A stretch of DNA of 64,000 nt. Origin: Ctenosaura bakeri. Taxonomy: Eukaryota; Chordata; Lepidosauria; Squamata; Iguanidae. The stretch covers positions 124,001-188,000 of the forward strand of contig CAOLHI010000151.1 in the NCBI GenBank assembly GCA_948474755.1, written 5' to 3'. Shown piece by piece: positions 11,656 through 23,365 of this stretch. Every line of letters begins with the position of its first letter. Within the stretch, counting starts at the first letter, position 1. The position numbers and the translations under genes were made by a program. A model generated the notes under the pieces. It saw nothing but the letters and a program-made list of their open reading frames with translations, did no database searches and was not told the DNA's origin.

Positions 11656-12257
11656 AGTTCAATGAAAGAAGAATTAAGCTCATATTAAAAAGTGCTTAAA
11701 GGAACTTGCTAGGAATTAACTTGAACTGAAGTCCTTCTAAGCAAATAGCATAGGCCTGAACTGTGTTACCTGCCCTATTAAACACAGTGCAAATTAAAAT
11801 TGTTTCAGTTTGGACATAAATATTACCAACATGATGACTTTCCAGCAAAGGAGGCATGAAGTATTGGGGGCGAGGAGACAAAAAGAGACCCTAGACTTTC
11901 CATGCAGCACAGTTCTTGTTTTATAGGATTGACATTGTCATCATGCTTCAAATGTCTCTAAAAATCTGTTTCCAAACAGGAGCAACAGGATAGTTCTCTT
12001 AGTAGTATATCTGATAAAGGAATATATATATGTGTGTGTATGTGTGTGTGTGTGTGTGTATCTGTCAATATTTTCTTTTTTAATTATACAAGAACCCTCA
12101 GTTGCCTTATACATGCATATACACACAGAGGAACTTATGGAGACCTCTAACACAGTCCTTCATCTTGAAACTCCTGTAATATTTACATACTAACATTGTC
12201 TTGTTGATTTCTCTGAATTGAGGTAATACAATTCAGAGTATATGAACACATGTTCCA
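11656..12257. other. no gene seen; TA/TG microsatellite
   Basis: Holds a (TA)n(TG)n tract at about 12022-12061; otherwise unassigned. Confidence 0.5.
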
Positions 12258-12920
12258 TTGATTAGAACATAAGAAATGCCACATTGGATGGCCTATATTG
12301 TCCAGTCACAGTGGCTAACCACTTGCCTATGGGAAAGTCACAATCAGCTCATGAATGCCATAGCATTATTCTGCTCCTATTCCCAGTAGCTGGTACAGAA
12401 AACCAGGTTGCTTCTGATATTGGATGTTGTGCATACCCCCCACCCCCATGGCCAGGATCAATTGATAAAGTTTTCTTCAAGGAATATCCATGAAGAGTAA
12501 AGCCATCTGGGTTGGTGACCATCAGGCCATCTTGTAGCAGCAAATTCCAGTGTGAAATTGTGTGCCCTATGAAGCAGCAGTTCGATCTGCCCATCCTGAA
12601 TCTTCCACCATCCATCTTCAGTGGATGACCTTGAATTCTGTTGTTATATGAAAGGAAGTAAAACCTCTCCTTGTCCATTTTTCTACACTATGGCCTAAAT
12701 TTTATAGGTTAATCACCTGTAAAGCAGACCCACTAAATCAATTGTCAAATGGTTAGTCAACATGTAGATAAATCTCATGGATTTAGTGGATCTACTTCAG
12801 CTGGGCCTAACAACAGACTTTAGGATTCTGCGTCATATCAAACACTTCTATCACATCTCCCCTTACTAAATTTTTCCTGAGATAAACAGCATCAAGCACC
12901 GTAACCTTTCCTAATAATAA

Positions 12921-13122
12921 GGGCCCTTCTGTACTACAATGTTATAGTGCTATTATTCCACTTTCAACATCCTGTGGAATTCTGGGGTTTGTAGTTTACT
13001 GAGTCCAAAGAGCTCTCTGACTGAGAATTCTAAATGCTCCTCCCTAAACTGCAAACCCCAGGATTCCATAGGATATTGAAAGTGGAATAATAGCACTATA
13101 ACAGTACAGTGCAAAAAGGCCC
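12921..13122. mobile_element. palindromic Harbinger-like MITE, TAA target duplication
   Basis: It starts GGGCCCTTCTGTACTAC and ends GTGCAAAAAGGCCC, flanked by TAA on both sides (12918-12920, 13123-13125). The two halves are near-complete inverted copies: TTATAGTGCTATTATTCCAC on the left pairs with its complement on the right. It interrupts a reverse CR1. Confidence 0.85.
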
Positions 13123-13237
13123 TAAGAAAGCTATTCTGGAACCTTGATCATTTTTCTTGCTCTTTTCTGTACCTTTTCCAGCTCTCTGATATCTGTTTTC
13201 ATGTGCAATAACCAGAACTCTACATTGTATTCCAAGT

Positions 13238-13238
<1 letters not shown>

Positions 13239-13296
<58 letters not shown>
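13239..13296. repeat. compound (GT)n(GA)n microsatellite inside CR1
   Basis: About 15 GT units followed by about 14 GA units replace a short CR1 segment. It expanded after the CR1 insertion. Confidence 0.9.
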
Positions 13297-13300
<4 letters not shown>

Positions 13301-13420
13301 TTTCTATAATGGCACTATAATACTGAGAGTTTTGTTTTCAGCTTTTTGTTTTTTCCCAAATTGAACTCAGCAAGGAATTTGCCCATTTTACACAAGCTTT
13401 GCCAGTATTTCCATTCAGCT

Positions 13421-14362
13421 ATGCAACATAACTGATAATCAAGTTGACTACCTCTTGACCAAGCAACAGTTCAGATGCTTCTCCCCCCGCCTTTTTTTTT
13501 TTTTTGATCAGAATGGCTAGTGGCTATGTAGGCCTCAGGGATTCTGGGATAGCTAATCCGGTTTTTTTTCCCTTTCAGCTCTGATTAGTCCTACATATTC
13601 TGCACTGAAGACAGATGACAGGACTTCACATAGCTGCTCTGCAGTTTCCTTATCTTTTTTTCAATACTCTGTTGTGGCCACTTTTCTTCTTTTCTTTAGT
13701 GCACGCCTCTTGCACTGCTGACTTATTCCGTCTTTCTCTCATTTCTTTGCCTATGAGGCACTCCAAAATTAAAATGGGGAACACTTGTAATATTGATAAA
13801 CATGAAATACAAAGGAGCCTCCCAAGAACTACTGAACAACTGGTGGCTTTTGTCCATCATTTGTAAGTGAAAAACTATTTTCTTCTCCCAACATCCCACA
13901 CAGAAGGAAAATAAAAGAGGAACACAGAGCCCCAGGACTGAAACTCTGAAACCCTTCTGATATGAGTAGCATAGAGACTACAGAGTCTCTGGTGAATGCT
14001 CTGCATGGTGTGGGGTGTTCTGTGTGTGTTGTTGTGTCCCATATTGTTCAGGCTTTAGGGAAAGCAAGCCAATCAGAACAAGTGTCACTGCTTCTGTGCA
14101 TGAATCAGTCTAGGGCTAGCTCATGAAAGAACTGGACTCAGAACCTAGCTCCTTTTCCGCTTCTCCAACCTGGACAGAAGGGCATAGCCTGTTAGCAAAC
14201 CTGACATGTGTGAAAGATCCTTGATAGTTTTGACTCTCTGGCACATGACCACTACACATTAGCAAAACTCACCTCTGCTTCATGGTCTATGGTTCATTGT
14301 GTGTTTCACTTCAGTGTATACACAGTACATGAACTCACACAAAGCAGGCCTCACATAAAGAT
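13421..14362. other. no gene seen
   Basis: Includes a T-run near 13493-13505. A frame at 13615-13866 is hydrophobic at its start but shows no recognisable domain, and I treat it as chance. Confidence 0.4.
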
Positions 14363-14568
14363 GTCTTTCACACTAACCAATTATAGCATTTCAATACCAC
14401 TTTAATTGCCATAGTTCCATCCTGTGGAATCCTTGCATTTGTGGGTTCATCGTTTATTTAGAATTCTCTGTCTGAGACTTCTAGCAGCTCACCAACCTAC
14501 AGGATTCTCTAGGCTGTAAACATGAGAGTTAAAATGGTATCAAAGTGCTAAAACGATGTAGCGAAAAG
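14363..14568. mobile_element. diverged palindromic MITE
   Basis: The order TTTCACACTAACCAATTATAG, a CCTGTGGAATCC block, GAATTCTCTGTCTGAGA, then an AGGATTCTCTAGG block mirrors the palindromic MITE at 35625-35826, with many substitutions. It is an old copy. Confidence 0.5.
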
Positions 14569-16346
14569 GAAATGAAAATGTGAATTTGAAACTGCTTGTG
14601 TGGTTTTCATATCTCTTAATGCTCCCACAATATGAGCCTTCCTTGTTTCTACTACAGCTTGTAATCCAGTTTGTAGTAAGGATTGTTGATGACCAGAAAG
14701 TCCCTCTTAGTACTCTTGTTTTGCTTTAGTTTCTGAATCGTCACTGTTTACAAAATGAACACAGGATGTACAGTACATCTTTTTACGCACTCCACTTTTG
14801 TTTTCCTATCTGTGTACTTTCCCTGCCCTCATTCTGTTTGTCCTTTTGTTTCAATCCCTTGCCAGATGGTCTTTCCGCTATCACGTGACTAGTGAGTCAC
14901 ATTTACAGGTGCAGGTTATAGATGCATCAAATATCCAGGTAGCATCCAGTTCTATCCATTAAAGCTTGGCATGTGATTAGCAGGCTTAATTAACAGCTAG
15001 TGACTCATGTTCTTAACAAGGCATCTAGTTCTAACCAGCTTGCTGCAACCCTTGGCTGTACTGAAGACAAATACCCCCTAAGATGCCTGATACATTATGC
15101 TAATGCATTTTTAAACTGCAATGGGACCAGGTTTGAAACTTTGGCATCTATAAGAAATATGGGCCATCTACATATCCTACAAAACCTAGTCGTGTGTTAA
15201 CTGGAACAATATCTTAAACATTGCACTGTTAATGTTTAGTGAAGGACCATTATAGCATTGTATTTATGTTTAAGGATCCTATATTTCTTTTTTCACTTAA
15301 GCTCTGAGAAACATTTGCATTAAGACTTATTTGAAGTGGACTTGAGCCAGCATCAAGGGCACCAAAAAATTAGATGCTGCAGACAAAAGAAGAATTTTTT
15401 AATTAAAACTTAAAAAGAGCAAAGTCATAAAAGCTTATTAACATGATTGCTGGTTATTTGCAGAAAGAAAGAGCTCTTTCTATCTCTTCTTTAAAAAAAA
15501 TGTAGAGACTTCCTCTTCACATATTGCAAGGTGTGATCAGATAAACAAGGGTCAAGTTCCAGGCAGTCAATGAACTGTTTTTTTTTTTTAAAGTATACAT
15601 TCAGAGAGCTAAGGTAATCCCAACCTGACATGGCTGTCTGAATTTATATTCAGAAGGAAATAGTCAAATGAAAGTCAAAGGTGAGCAACAGCAGGATCCA
15701 CAGCTGAAAAATACATTTTTGATACATCTCCCATAGTCCTGTAGGCAGCACCACCACAGGCAGATTCAAAGTGTTGTAGTCCAAAAATAACATTTCCAGA
15801 TTCTAGCCAGGATACGGGGAGAGTGGTGGGGAACAGCTAAGTTGTAACACTTAGATATAGCTTTCAGATCTTCCAGTAAAGCAGAGGAAAAGGCAGGTGC
15901 AGCTCTTCCTATTGTTCACTGTGCAGTCCACTGTTCCTATGGCAAGCAACCAAGTTCAGTATTGCAACATGTGGTTCACATGCAGCAGGTAAAACATTCA
16001 GTCCTTGGCATCTCCTGTTAAAAAAAGGTTCCTCTCACAAGTAGTGTGCTATAGCCGTGGAAACACCATTAAGGTCCAGTTATCTGAAACATCTTCTACT
16101 AAGCTAGGATGGACCAGCCATTGGTTTCGGCGTGCTGTTTGCCTTGCCTCTGCATGTGCATGCATGCGCACGTGTGTGCACACACACACACTTCTTGTGG
16201 AGCTCTATTCAGTTAATATGAAAGTATGTTGAAACATACTTTCTGAAAACAGAGGAGTGCAGAGCTCATCTCCCTTATTTCTAGTACCATCATTTTCCTC
16301 ATGTGGCAGATGATAAATCTGCACCAGAGTGCTACCTTGACATGAA
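14569..16346. other. no gene seen; short CA microsatellite
   Basis: A TGCATGTGCATGCATGCGCA run and a short CA tract lie at about 16153-16191. The rest is unassigned. The AT-rich block at 15200-15500 has no repeat resemblance that I can see. Confidence 0.4.
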
Positions 16347-16998
16347 GGGTCCTTTCATACTATGTAGTTATAACACTGGCCCTTTTCCCACCTTACCTTT
16401 GTCCAGCGTGGTCGTGTGGGGATCACGCAAGCAGCCTCTTCCATGAGGCTCTCGTGTCCCTGCTGCTTCAGCTCTGCAGGAGTTGCCTGCCGGCCAGCGG
16501 GCAACATGAGGATTCTGCCTCTTCCTTCCGCAGCCCAGCCGGCTATTTTCCCAGGCTGTGCTGGGGGAGGAAGCACAACGGCTGCTGATCTGGAGCTCCA
16601 CATGCAAGGCAAGTGTGCGCGGGGCCCCAGCGCAATACGCAATCGTGCATCATTTTCAGCTAAAACCCGAAAATGATATAGTGCACGATCAGCACCTACC
16701 AGCCCCAGCAGCGTCGCACAATTGCGAGGGCGTCGTCTGAAACGCTCCTCACAATTGTGTGATTCTCCAAAGGCCCTTTTGCATGAGAAATGCCATGCAA
16801 AAAGGGCCACTGATTTCACCATAATTTCCATGTTTCATCCTATAGAATCCTATGATTTGCAGTTTAGGGAAGAGTATTTTGAATTCTTAGCCACAGAGCT
16901 GTAGTGTCTTACCAAACTACAAACTACAGGATTCTATAGAATGTTCCATGATTGTTAAAGTGGAATATTGTTCTATAATTGAGTAATGTGAAAGGGTC
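16347..16998. mobile_element. old palindromic MITE, host of another MITE
   Basis: The left piece (16347-16377) starts GGGTCCTTTCATACTATGTA. The right piece (16809-16998) carries the CCTATAGAATCCTATGATTT block and ends GAATAATGTGAAAGGGTC-like sequence. Together they rebuild one diverged palindromic MITE split by the element at 16378-16808. Confidence 0.7.
16378..16808. mobile_element. Harbinger-like MITE nested in a MITE, ACT duplication
   Basis: It starts GGCCCTTTTCCCACC and ends CATGCAAAAAGGGCC, with ACT directly on both sides (16375-16377 and 16809-16811). An internal hairpin pairs TGCATCATTTTCAGC with its near complement; the related element at 31699-32129 has the same hairpin. No transposase frame. 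Confidence 0.85.
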
Positions 16999-17079
16999 AG
17001 TGGAGGTTTTACTCATGAGTAGGAAGGTTCCCAATCACATGAAGAGCATCTACATGTAGGGGAAGATCTCATATACTGA

Positions 17080-17279
17080 GGCTATTTCCACACTAAACTG
17101 TTATAGTGCTATTATTCCACTTTCAACATCTTGTGGAATTTGGGGTCTGTAGTTTACTAAGGCCAAAGAGTTCTCTGGCTGAAAATTCTAAATGCCCCTC
17201 CCTGAACTAAAAAAACCCAGAATTCCATAGGATTGAATGTGGAATAATAGCACTATAACAGTGTAGTGCATAAATGGCC
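17080..17279. mobile_element. palindromic Harbinger-like MITE, TGA duplication
   Basis: Starts GGCTATTTCCACACTAAACT, ends TAGTGCATAAATGGCC, flanked by TGA on both sides. The arms pair through TTATAGTGCTATTATTCCAC. Confidence 0.85.
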
Positions 17280-17624
17280 TGAGTCATTGTTCTCCCTGTG
17301 AGAGGAGTAATGGAATTAGAGATGGAGAGAGTGGAGCTAGTACATTCCTTTCTTTGTATATGCAACACACTTAGTAAATAAAGCTACATAACGCTTTTAC
17401 AACTGAGTAGCAAATAGAAGAATGCTTTTACAAGGATTACCCCTCAACTATTTTTCATTGAAATGTTCTGGCCACCATCATTGTCCCCTGGGATAAAGAT
17501 CCATACATTCCTTGCATATCTTTTCTGTGCAAAATACAATGTTTCCTGGGCAGGGAACACGTTTTCTGCACAAAAATTTGTTTTCTCTGTAGAATAACTA
17601 TGTGTATTTTTTTGTGGAAACAAA
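17280..17624. other. no gene seen
   Basis: Contains several TTTTCTGCACAAAA-like motifs near 17530-17590, as at 7036-7180. Confidence 0.4.
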
Positions 17625-18083
17625 GGCCCTGTCCACACCAGAGTATTTTAAAACGGTGCAGAGTGACCTCCGATGGAGGTCGTCTGCACTATGGAGTGGA
17701 TTGGGGCGGACTACTTTCGTAGTTCCACACCTCAATCCACTCCAAAGCGACCAGAACTGGTGGCGTGGCGTGTTTTTTAAAAACCTCATGCAGCCCCATG
17801 CAGCTCCGTCGCCATGCTCTGCTGCAGATTTGCAGGCGCACACTAGTGCATGCCTACAGATCTGCCGGGGGCGGGCTTCTGGCTGGGGAGCTTCTCTGGT
17901 TGGTGGAGAGCCTCCGCCAGCCGGAAGCACCATTTTGAACGCTGAAGACACTATTTTGGACACTGGAGGACTGCAGAGCAGTGAGCTCACGCTGCTCCGC
18001 ATGGCGATGGACTTACCTGGCTGCCGGTAAGCTCCGTTTTAGCGTGTTTTCTCCCGTTTCCCCCTCCACATGCGGAAAGGGTC
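17625..18083. mobile_element. Harbinger-like MITE, long class, AAA duplication
   Basis: Starts GGCCCTGTCCACACCAG and ends ACATGCGGAAAGGGTC, with AAA on both sides. Inside it matches 2273-2748, including GGTGGAGAGCCTCCGCCAGC. The open frames on both strands come from the GC-rich palindromic composition. Confidence 0.8.
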
Positions 18084-18415
18084 AAAGACTGTAAGGGACC
18101 TCACAAAAGGCAAATAATTTCCCAGCTTGCATTTTGTTTTTCAGGAAAACAAATAAAAAGGAATATTTTTTCCATTCCTATGATATTCAGGCCATTTCAA
18201 CTCAAAATGTCTGGCTAGATGCATGTTAAAAAAAGTCTCCTGCCCAAAGCCCTGGAGAACTGCAACCAGTCAAGGTAGACAATGCTGGATTGTACGATGT
18301 TGGATAAGGTAATTTCTCATGTTAAATTCATGTATATGCACACACACACTGTGAACAGGTGCATCAAGCAGCCCAAGAAGGAAGATGACAACAGGAATAC
18401 AAAGGGTCTTGCCAC
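18084..18415. other. no gene seen
   Basis: Unassigned sequence; its right end supplies the CTTGCCAC target copy of the next element. Confidence 0.45.
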
Positions 18416-19239
18416 CAGTGATGTATTTAAGTCTTTTACTCCAACTGTCAAATCAAGTCTCAAGTCTCTACCTTCAAGTCTCAAGTCAAGTCTCAAGTTC
18501 TTGGAAATACTTTCAAGTCAAGTCTCAAGTCTGAGAGCCAACTTTATACCCCGATCTATATTCCAGAATTTTTGGACAGAATCCAATAAAGTCAGATTTA
18601 ATAATTTAGGCAGAAGCAGTCCTCCATATTTGTGATTTTGCCATCTGCAACTTCAGAAGTGGGGAATAGGATCCTTCTTACTTGCCATTTTTGAAGCTGG
18701 AGGTTTTTTTGAAAGTAGGAAATAGGATCCTTCCTAATCCCCATTACTGAAATTTCAAAGGCTTTAGAAGGAAGGATCCTTCCTCCTCAAGCCCATTGCC
18801 TAACACATTTGCTGTTCCCCTCTGGGAAACATGTCCTGTGTTCTGGGGGCAAATCTAAGAGCCTTCTGCTCTTAGAAAAAGTTTTAGAAGGCTCCTCTGA
18901 TATGTAGTGGGGACAGGCTACTGAGCAGACATCAACCCTGTCTCAAGTCCATTGCCTAACCCATCTGCTGTTCCCCTCTGAGAAGTGTGCCCATACTTTG
19001 GGCTTGAGATCAATTGTCATGTGAGCAGTAGGCAAAAAGAGATGGAAGTGTTGTTCAGAGTTGTAAGGTTTCTGGAAGAAGGTATTATGCTACTGAACAA
19101 AAGGCAGCAAGTTGGTCGCTAAAAATATACAAGTCTCAAGCTGAGTCGAGTCAGTGCATCTTTTATCACCGAGTCGAGTCACTGAAGCAACTTAAGTCTA
19201 ACTTGAGTCCAAGTCGATTGACTCAAGCCTACATCCATG
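18416..19239 (+). mobile_element. non-autonomous hAT element rich in AAGTC motifs
   Basis: The 824-bp element starts CAGTGATGTATTTAAG; its other end, read in reverse, starts CATGGATGTAGGCTTGAG. Flanks CTTGCCAC and CCTGCCAC form an 8-bp target duplication with one mismatch, as expected for hAT. Both subterminal regions are packed with CAAGTCT/AAGTC motifs, the kind of array hAT transposases bind. No transposase frame is present. A second copy lies reversed at 30302-31122. Confidence 0.8.
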
Positions 19240-19314
19240 CCTGCCACAGTGGTCTTGTTTTATGAATCAGTATGATATATAAAGAAGCTTTAACTGCCAT
19301 CAGCTCATACCTCC

Positions 19315-20184
19315 TGTTACCCTGTTTACTGGGGGTCCTGGGAGGGACACTTATATGTGCTCTCAATTAACTAAGTTTGGGGAAATTAGCTAAGAGCACA
19401 AGCTAGCAATGCGATAAGCAGGGCAATGAAGCGGAATCTTTTACCCAGTGTCTATGGGGTCAGGCCAAGCCAAGGAGCACACCAAGTTTAAGAATAATTG
19501 AGAATTTTATTAAAGACAAACAAACAGTGTATGCAACACATGCACTCAGATAACTATAGAAAATAAAGGTGGGAGTGGTATAGAGGGATTTTGAGATGGA
19601 TTGTTGAATTGGGTGATACGACACCTGTCCTGAAGCCCGGAGAGGTCACTGCGAAGGTCCGAAGTTGTGCAGCCTCAGCTACAGGAACTGAGGGGAAGGC
19701 TTGTCAAGCAAAGCGGCAGCAAGGCGGGATGGAACTCAGGAGTGATTCGAGGAAGGTCTCAGAATGAGGGGTTTTTATAGGGAGAAATGTAACTGCAGGC
19801 TATTCCGTACTTGGAGAAAACAATGAGTTTTGGGTGCAAGACAAAGCTTTGGAAAGGTCAAAATTCAGCATGACTGAGTTAAGTCTGAATTGACAAAGAG
19901 GTAGACAGTATGCAAATGCTCAGTGCTTGACATTTGAGTATTCAGCTTGCCAAGTTGCCTGCTCGGGGCAGGGAGTTCTTTGTTAGCAGTGTGCATACAT
20001 AATGAGGGTGTTTGCAGAGAGGTCTCCTAAAGCGGCGATCTGGCTATTTCTGGCCTGCCTGTATTGTGTTGGGATATTGCAGCGTTTAGTGGCCGAGCCT
20101 AGTTCTGTGCTTGTCTGGGGGCCTCACAAACACATGGAGAGGGATGGTGGAAGAGAGCCAAATTATTGATATCAAAATGATATC
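19315..20184 (-). mobile_element. solo LTR (family 1), ERV-like
   Basis: On the plus strand it runs from TGTTACCCTG to AAAATGATATC. In the minus sense it holds a TATA box in the CCCTATAAAAACCCC context (near 19770-19790) and an AATAAA signal near 19507. The copy at 53880-54743 is close to it over the whole length on the same strand, so both are fairly young. No internal retroviral genes flank it. No target duplication seen. Confidence 0.8.
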
Positions 20185-20285
20185 TATGTCACCTTAAGTG
20201 TGGCCAGCCATGGCAGTAACACTCCTCTTCCTCACAATCAGGAATCTATCCTGGAGGAGACAGTGGGATCACAAGGGGCAACCAA

Positions 20286-20719
20286 GGGCTTTTCCGCACT
20301 TTGGGGGGAAAACAGGGCAGTTCGTTACTCACCAGACTGACACGCTCCCCCAACGATCCACGCTGATCTGGAGCAGCGCGCACCCATGCTACACACTCTC
20401 TGGGGACAAAAATGCAGGCTTCCGGTTGGTGGAAGCTCGCCAGCCGGAAGCCCGCCCCAGAAGATCCGCAACCTTGCGCTGACGCGAGCCTGCAAATCCA
20501 CACATTAGCGCAGTGATGGACTGGGACGCTCCAGGCTATCGAAAGTCCTCTTTTAATCGGTCTTTCAATAGCATGGGGAACCACCAGTTCTGGTTGTTCC
20601 GGAGCGGGCTGAAGTCTGGACATACATTAAGTAGTCTGGACCCAGTTCGCCCCCAAGTGCAAACGTCCTCGCTGGAGGATGCGCTGCCCCGTTTTAAAAA
20701 TAAAATGCAGAAAAGGCCC
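20286..20719. mobile_element. Harbinger-like MITE, long class
   Basis: Starts GGGCTTTTCCGCAC and ends ATGCAGAAAAGGCCC. The interior contains GGTGGAAGCTCGCCAGCC and other blocks, in reverse order relative to 2273-2748. Target triplets do not match. Confidence 0.7.
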
Positions 20720-20899
20720 ATGCCTGAAACATGGGCAAACACCATCAGAAGTGGCAAGTGAACACCCAGGCTCACCATCTGGTCCAATAGATATGGACAA
20801 AGCAGGGTTACCCTTACACTTGATTCAGCCACACATATTTCATGGCCAGCAGCCACTAGGGTGTCCTCACACTTGAGCTTCCCCAAACTTTACATGGCT

Positions 20900-22110
20900 T
20901 CTAGGGCTCAGGAAGGTAGTCACAACAGTAATTTAATGCTGCCTCATGGAGGCCCCTGGTTCAGTACCTTTGGAGGGTGGTACACAAAGGCCAAGCATTC
21001 CTCCTGTAATGGTGAGAGATGAGACTGGTGGTGACTACTTCTTACAAAGCAATCAGTATAATAGCAGTTGGTTGAGAGCTGGTGGGAGTCTTCTTGCTCT
21101 GATGAACAAAAAGGTACAATGGGGTGCATATATGGATGTGTTTCTGCTTCAGGCGAGAAAATGGGTGTACTGGTCTGCTGGGATTAAAAAGTGTGTAAGT
21201 GTAAAAGGTTAGCCTGCCATCTTGACCACAGGTAAGGCATCTGCAAGGGCTGATATCCCAGTACCTCCTGTTTCATAGACAAGTGCCACAGCCACACCAG
21301 TAACAACAGTCATGCCCAGTTAGCTGGGAATTTACAGGGAGCCAAGGTCTCCAATTCCAGTTAAACTTGGCCCAATTAAACAAGTCTGGACATACACCTC
21401 AGGGAAGATTATGCCATTTATCGGATTGTTTTCCATTGCATTTAGGACCCCATACACTGGTGTTGGGCAATATCCATTCTCCAAATACTCATAATTAGTC
21501 AGATCTATGGCTGACATAGTCAGAATTATGCTTAGGAAGTGATGGAAGGCTGAATATTTGGTTCCCATTCTGCTCTGCCCTTAATGATATTGAGGGTGTC
21601 TCCTTTAGGAACTGTGAGCAAAAAAGCACCTGGTGAATACAAACTTTCAACCTGTCATTCCCTAAAGGTACTTCTGTTAATGATGCTATTGATCCTGAGC
21701 TCTGATCTGTAAAGTATGCATCATTTGAAGCAGCAACCAGGATACTAGATAGGAGCACTTTGGTATCCAAATGTGATATTGCGTATGCATTTAGGGTCCA
21801 CTGAGTATACCCCAAGAACCCTGACCAATTTGATTTTTCTTCTTTGATACCTATGGGGTATTCTACATTATGTTTGGCTCTTTAAAAATTTAATCCCTTC
21901 TTGGAATGGTGTATCAGGCTATCAGACCATCATGCACTATTTTGGTTATTTACACTTTGCAGGTAAGCAGGGTTTAAGTACCTGCCCACAGGCACTACAG
22001 AAATTAGCCACTTATTTGGCCATTCCTCAGCAAATGAGGAGAAAGAAGATATTGGTATGTATCTCACCTTTTAGGGTTGGGTATCTCCTGCTTATCAGAG
22101 GGTAGCTTCT
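20900..22110 (-). pseudogene. decayed coding-like region of unknown origin
   Basis: On the minus strand three frames show protein-like segments in a consistent order. First comes a frame ending near 21495 with residues such as SNWSGFLGYTQWTLNAYAI. After a shift, another frame reads SPGAFLLTVPKGDTLNIIKG (about 21640-21570). After a second shift, the frame at 21568-21332 has DLTNYEYLENGYCPTPVYGV. Two stops follow and a further segment ends near 21230. Composition is balanced and not low-complexity, unlike the chance frames elsewhere. I do not recognise the family; an endogenous viral or transposon protein, or a lost host gene, are all possible. At least two frameshifts and several stops make it dead. 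Confidence 0.4.
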
Positions 22111-22222
22111 TGAATATGGTCAGGCAGTTCCATACCATATGGAAGACAACTCTTAAGGAATTTCAAGTTATGGCAGGACATTTGAATTTTGGATTTGGTG
22201 CTTGAGTAATATGGATCGATAT

Positions 22223-22509
22223 CAGAGGCAGATCTTGGGTGGGGCAACTGGGGTGTGTGCCCCAGGCACCAATGTTGGGGATGCAAAAAAGTGGAATCTG
22301 CCTGCTTGCCCCTCCCACCGCCACTCACTTTGCCCATTTCCACCCGCCACTCACCCCCCTCACTTCCATTTGCCCCTCCCTGCCCACCACCATGTGCCCC
22401 GCCCACTTCTACTGCTCTCCACACTCACTTCTGCCTGCCACTCACCCCGCCCATCTCCTCTCACCTCATCGCCTTGCCCTGGGCACTGTTAAGGGTCAGT
22501 ATGCCACTG
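22223..22509. mobile_element. hAT-type MITE with a C-rich core
   Basis: Ends are CAGAGGCAGATCTTGG on the left and, in reverse, CAGTGGCATACTGACC. The flanks ATCGATAT and ACTGATAT form an imperfect 8-bp duplication. The core (about 22300-22490) is a pyrimidine-rich degenerate repeat of CCGCCACTCAC-type units, which explains three overlapping stop-free frames there. Confidence 0.6.
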
Positions 22510-22629
22510 ACTGATATGGGGCATAACTGCCCTGTGTCATTTCATCCAAATTTCAGCAGATGTAAATGAAAATCTCTGGCTGTGGTACACAGTTCTGCAG
22601 CAACATAATGACCACATTCCAGACTTAGG

Positions 22630-23365
22630 AACCAAAGAATGAAATGCACAGATATAGGATGGGTGATACCTGGCTTGAAAACAGTATGTGTGAAAGAGAT
22701 CTAGGAGTCTTAGTTGACCACAAGCTGAACATGTGTCAGCAGTGTGATCCGGCATCTAACAAAGCCAATGTGATTCTGGGCATCAATAAGATCATAGTGT
22801 TGAGGCCATGGGAAGTAATGATGCCACTCTATTCTGCTTTGGTTATACCTCACCTGGAATACTGTGTCCAGTTCTTGGCACCACAATTCAAGAAGGATAT
22901 TGACAAGCTAAAATGTGCTCAGAGGAGGGTGACCAAAATGGTGAAGGATCTAGAAGCCATGTCCTATGAGAAGCGGCTTAGGGAGCTAGGTATGTTTATC
23001 CTGATGAAACAAAGGTTAAGAGGTGACATGATAGCCATGTTTAAATATATGAGGGGATTTCATGTTGAAGATGGAGCAAGCTTTTTTCTGCTGCTCTAGA
23101 GACTTGGACATGGAGCAATGGATTCAAACTATAGGAAAAAAGATTTCATCTAAATGTCAGGAAGAATTTCCTGATGGTAAGAGCCATTTGACAGTGGAAT
23201 ATGCTGCTTCAGAGTGTGGTGGAGTTATCTTCTTTGAAGGTTTTTAAACAGAGGCTGGATAGCCATTTGCTGGGAATGCTTTGAGTGTGTCTGCATGGTA
23301 GGGGGTTGGACTTGACAGCCATTGTGGTCTCTTCCAACTCTATGATTCTATGATTCTCAAATCTG
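22630..23365 (+). mobile_element. CR1 LINE 3' part with intact tail
   Basis: It matches the copy at 8254-9762 from GATATAGGATGGGTGATACC onward and ends GGGGTTGGACTTGACAGCC...TCCAACTCTATGATTCTATG, the microsatellite tail at which CR1 primes reverse transcription. It is 5'-truncated. Confidence 0.9.
22644..23099 (+). pseudogene. CR1 ORF2 C-terminal fragment (151 codons open)
   Basis: The frame reads CERDLGVLVDHKLNM near the start, then YSALVIPHLEYCVQF and QRRVTKMVKDLEAMSYEKRL, then RLRGDMIAMFKYMRG. These are the ordered landmarks of the CR1 ORF2 C-terminus downstream of the reverse transcriptase. It lacks the catalytic part and stops just before the 3' end. It is a transposon remnant, not a host gene, and the best preserved coding piece in the window. 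Confidence 0.85.

Larger units (their letters stand above)
12258..13420 (-). mobile_element. CR1 LINE 3' part, reverse, split by a MITE and a microsatellite
   Basis: Read on the minus strand, the order is a region for the DLI..YKI.G block, then a frame with MDKERFYFLSYNN and RIQGHPLKMDGGRFR (known in CR1 as the segment after the RT), then the 3' end whose plus-strand form is TAGAACATAAGAAAT. The palindromic MITE at 12921-13122 and the repeat at 13239-13296 lie inside. The two CR1 halves join in register when the MITE is removed. Confidence 0.75.

Noticed and set aside
17598..18030. long overlapping frames on both strands (134 and 142 codons)
   Set aside because: They lie inside a GC-rich MITE; similar frames occur in the sibling copy at 2273-2748, so they reflect composition.
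22202..22569. three Pro/Cys-rich overlapping frames
   Set aside because: All derive from the pyrimidine-rich degenerate repeat inside a hAT-type MITE.
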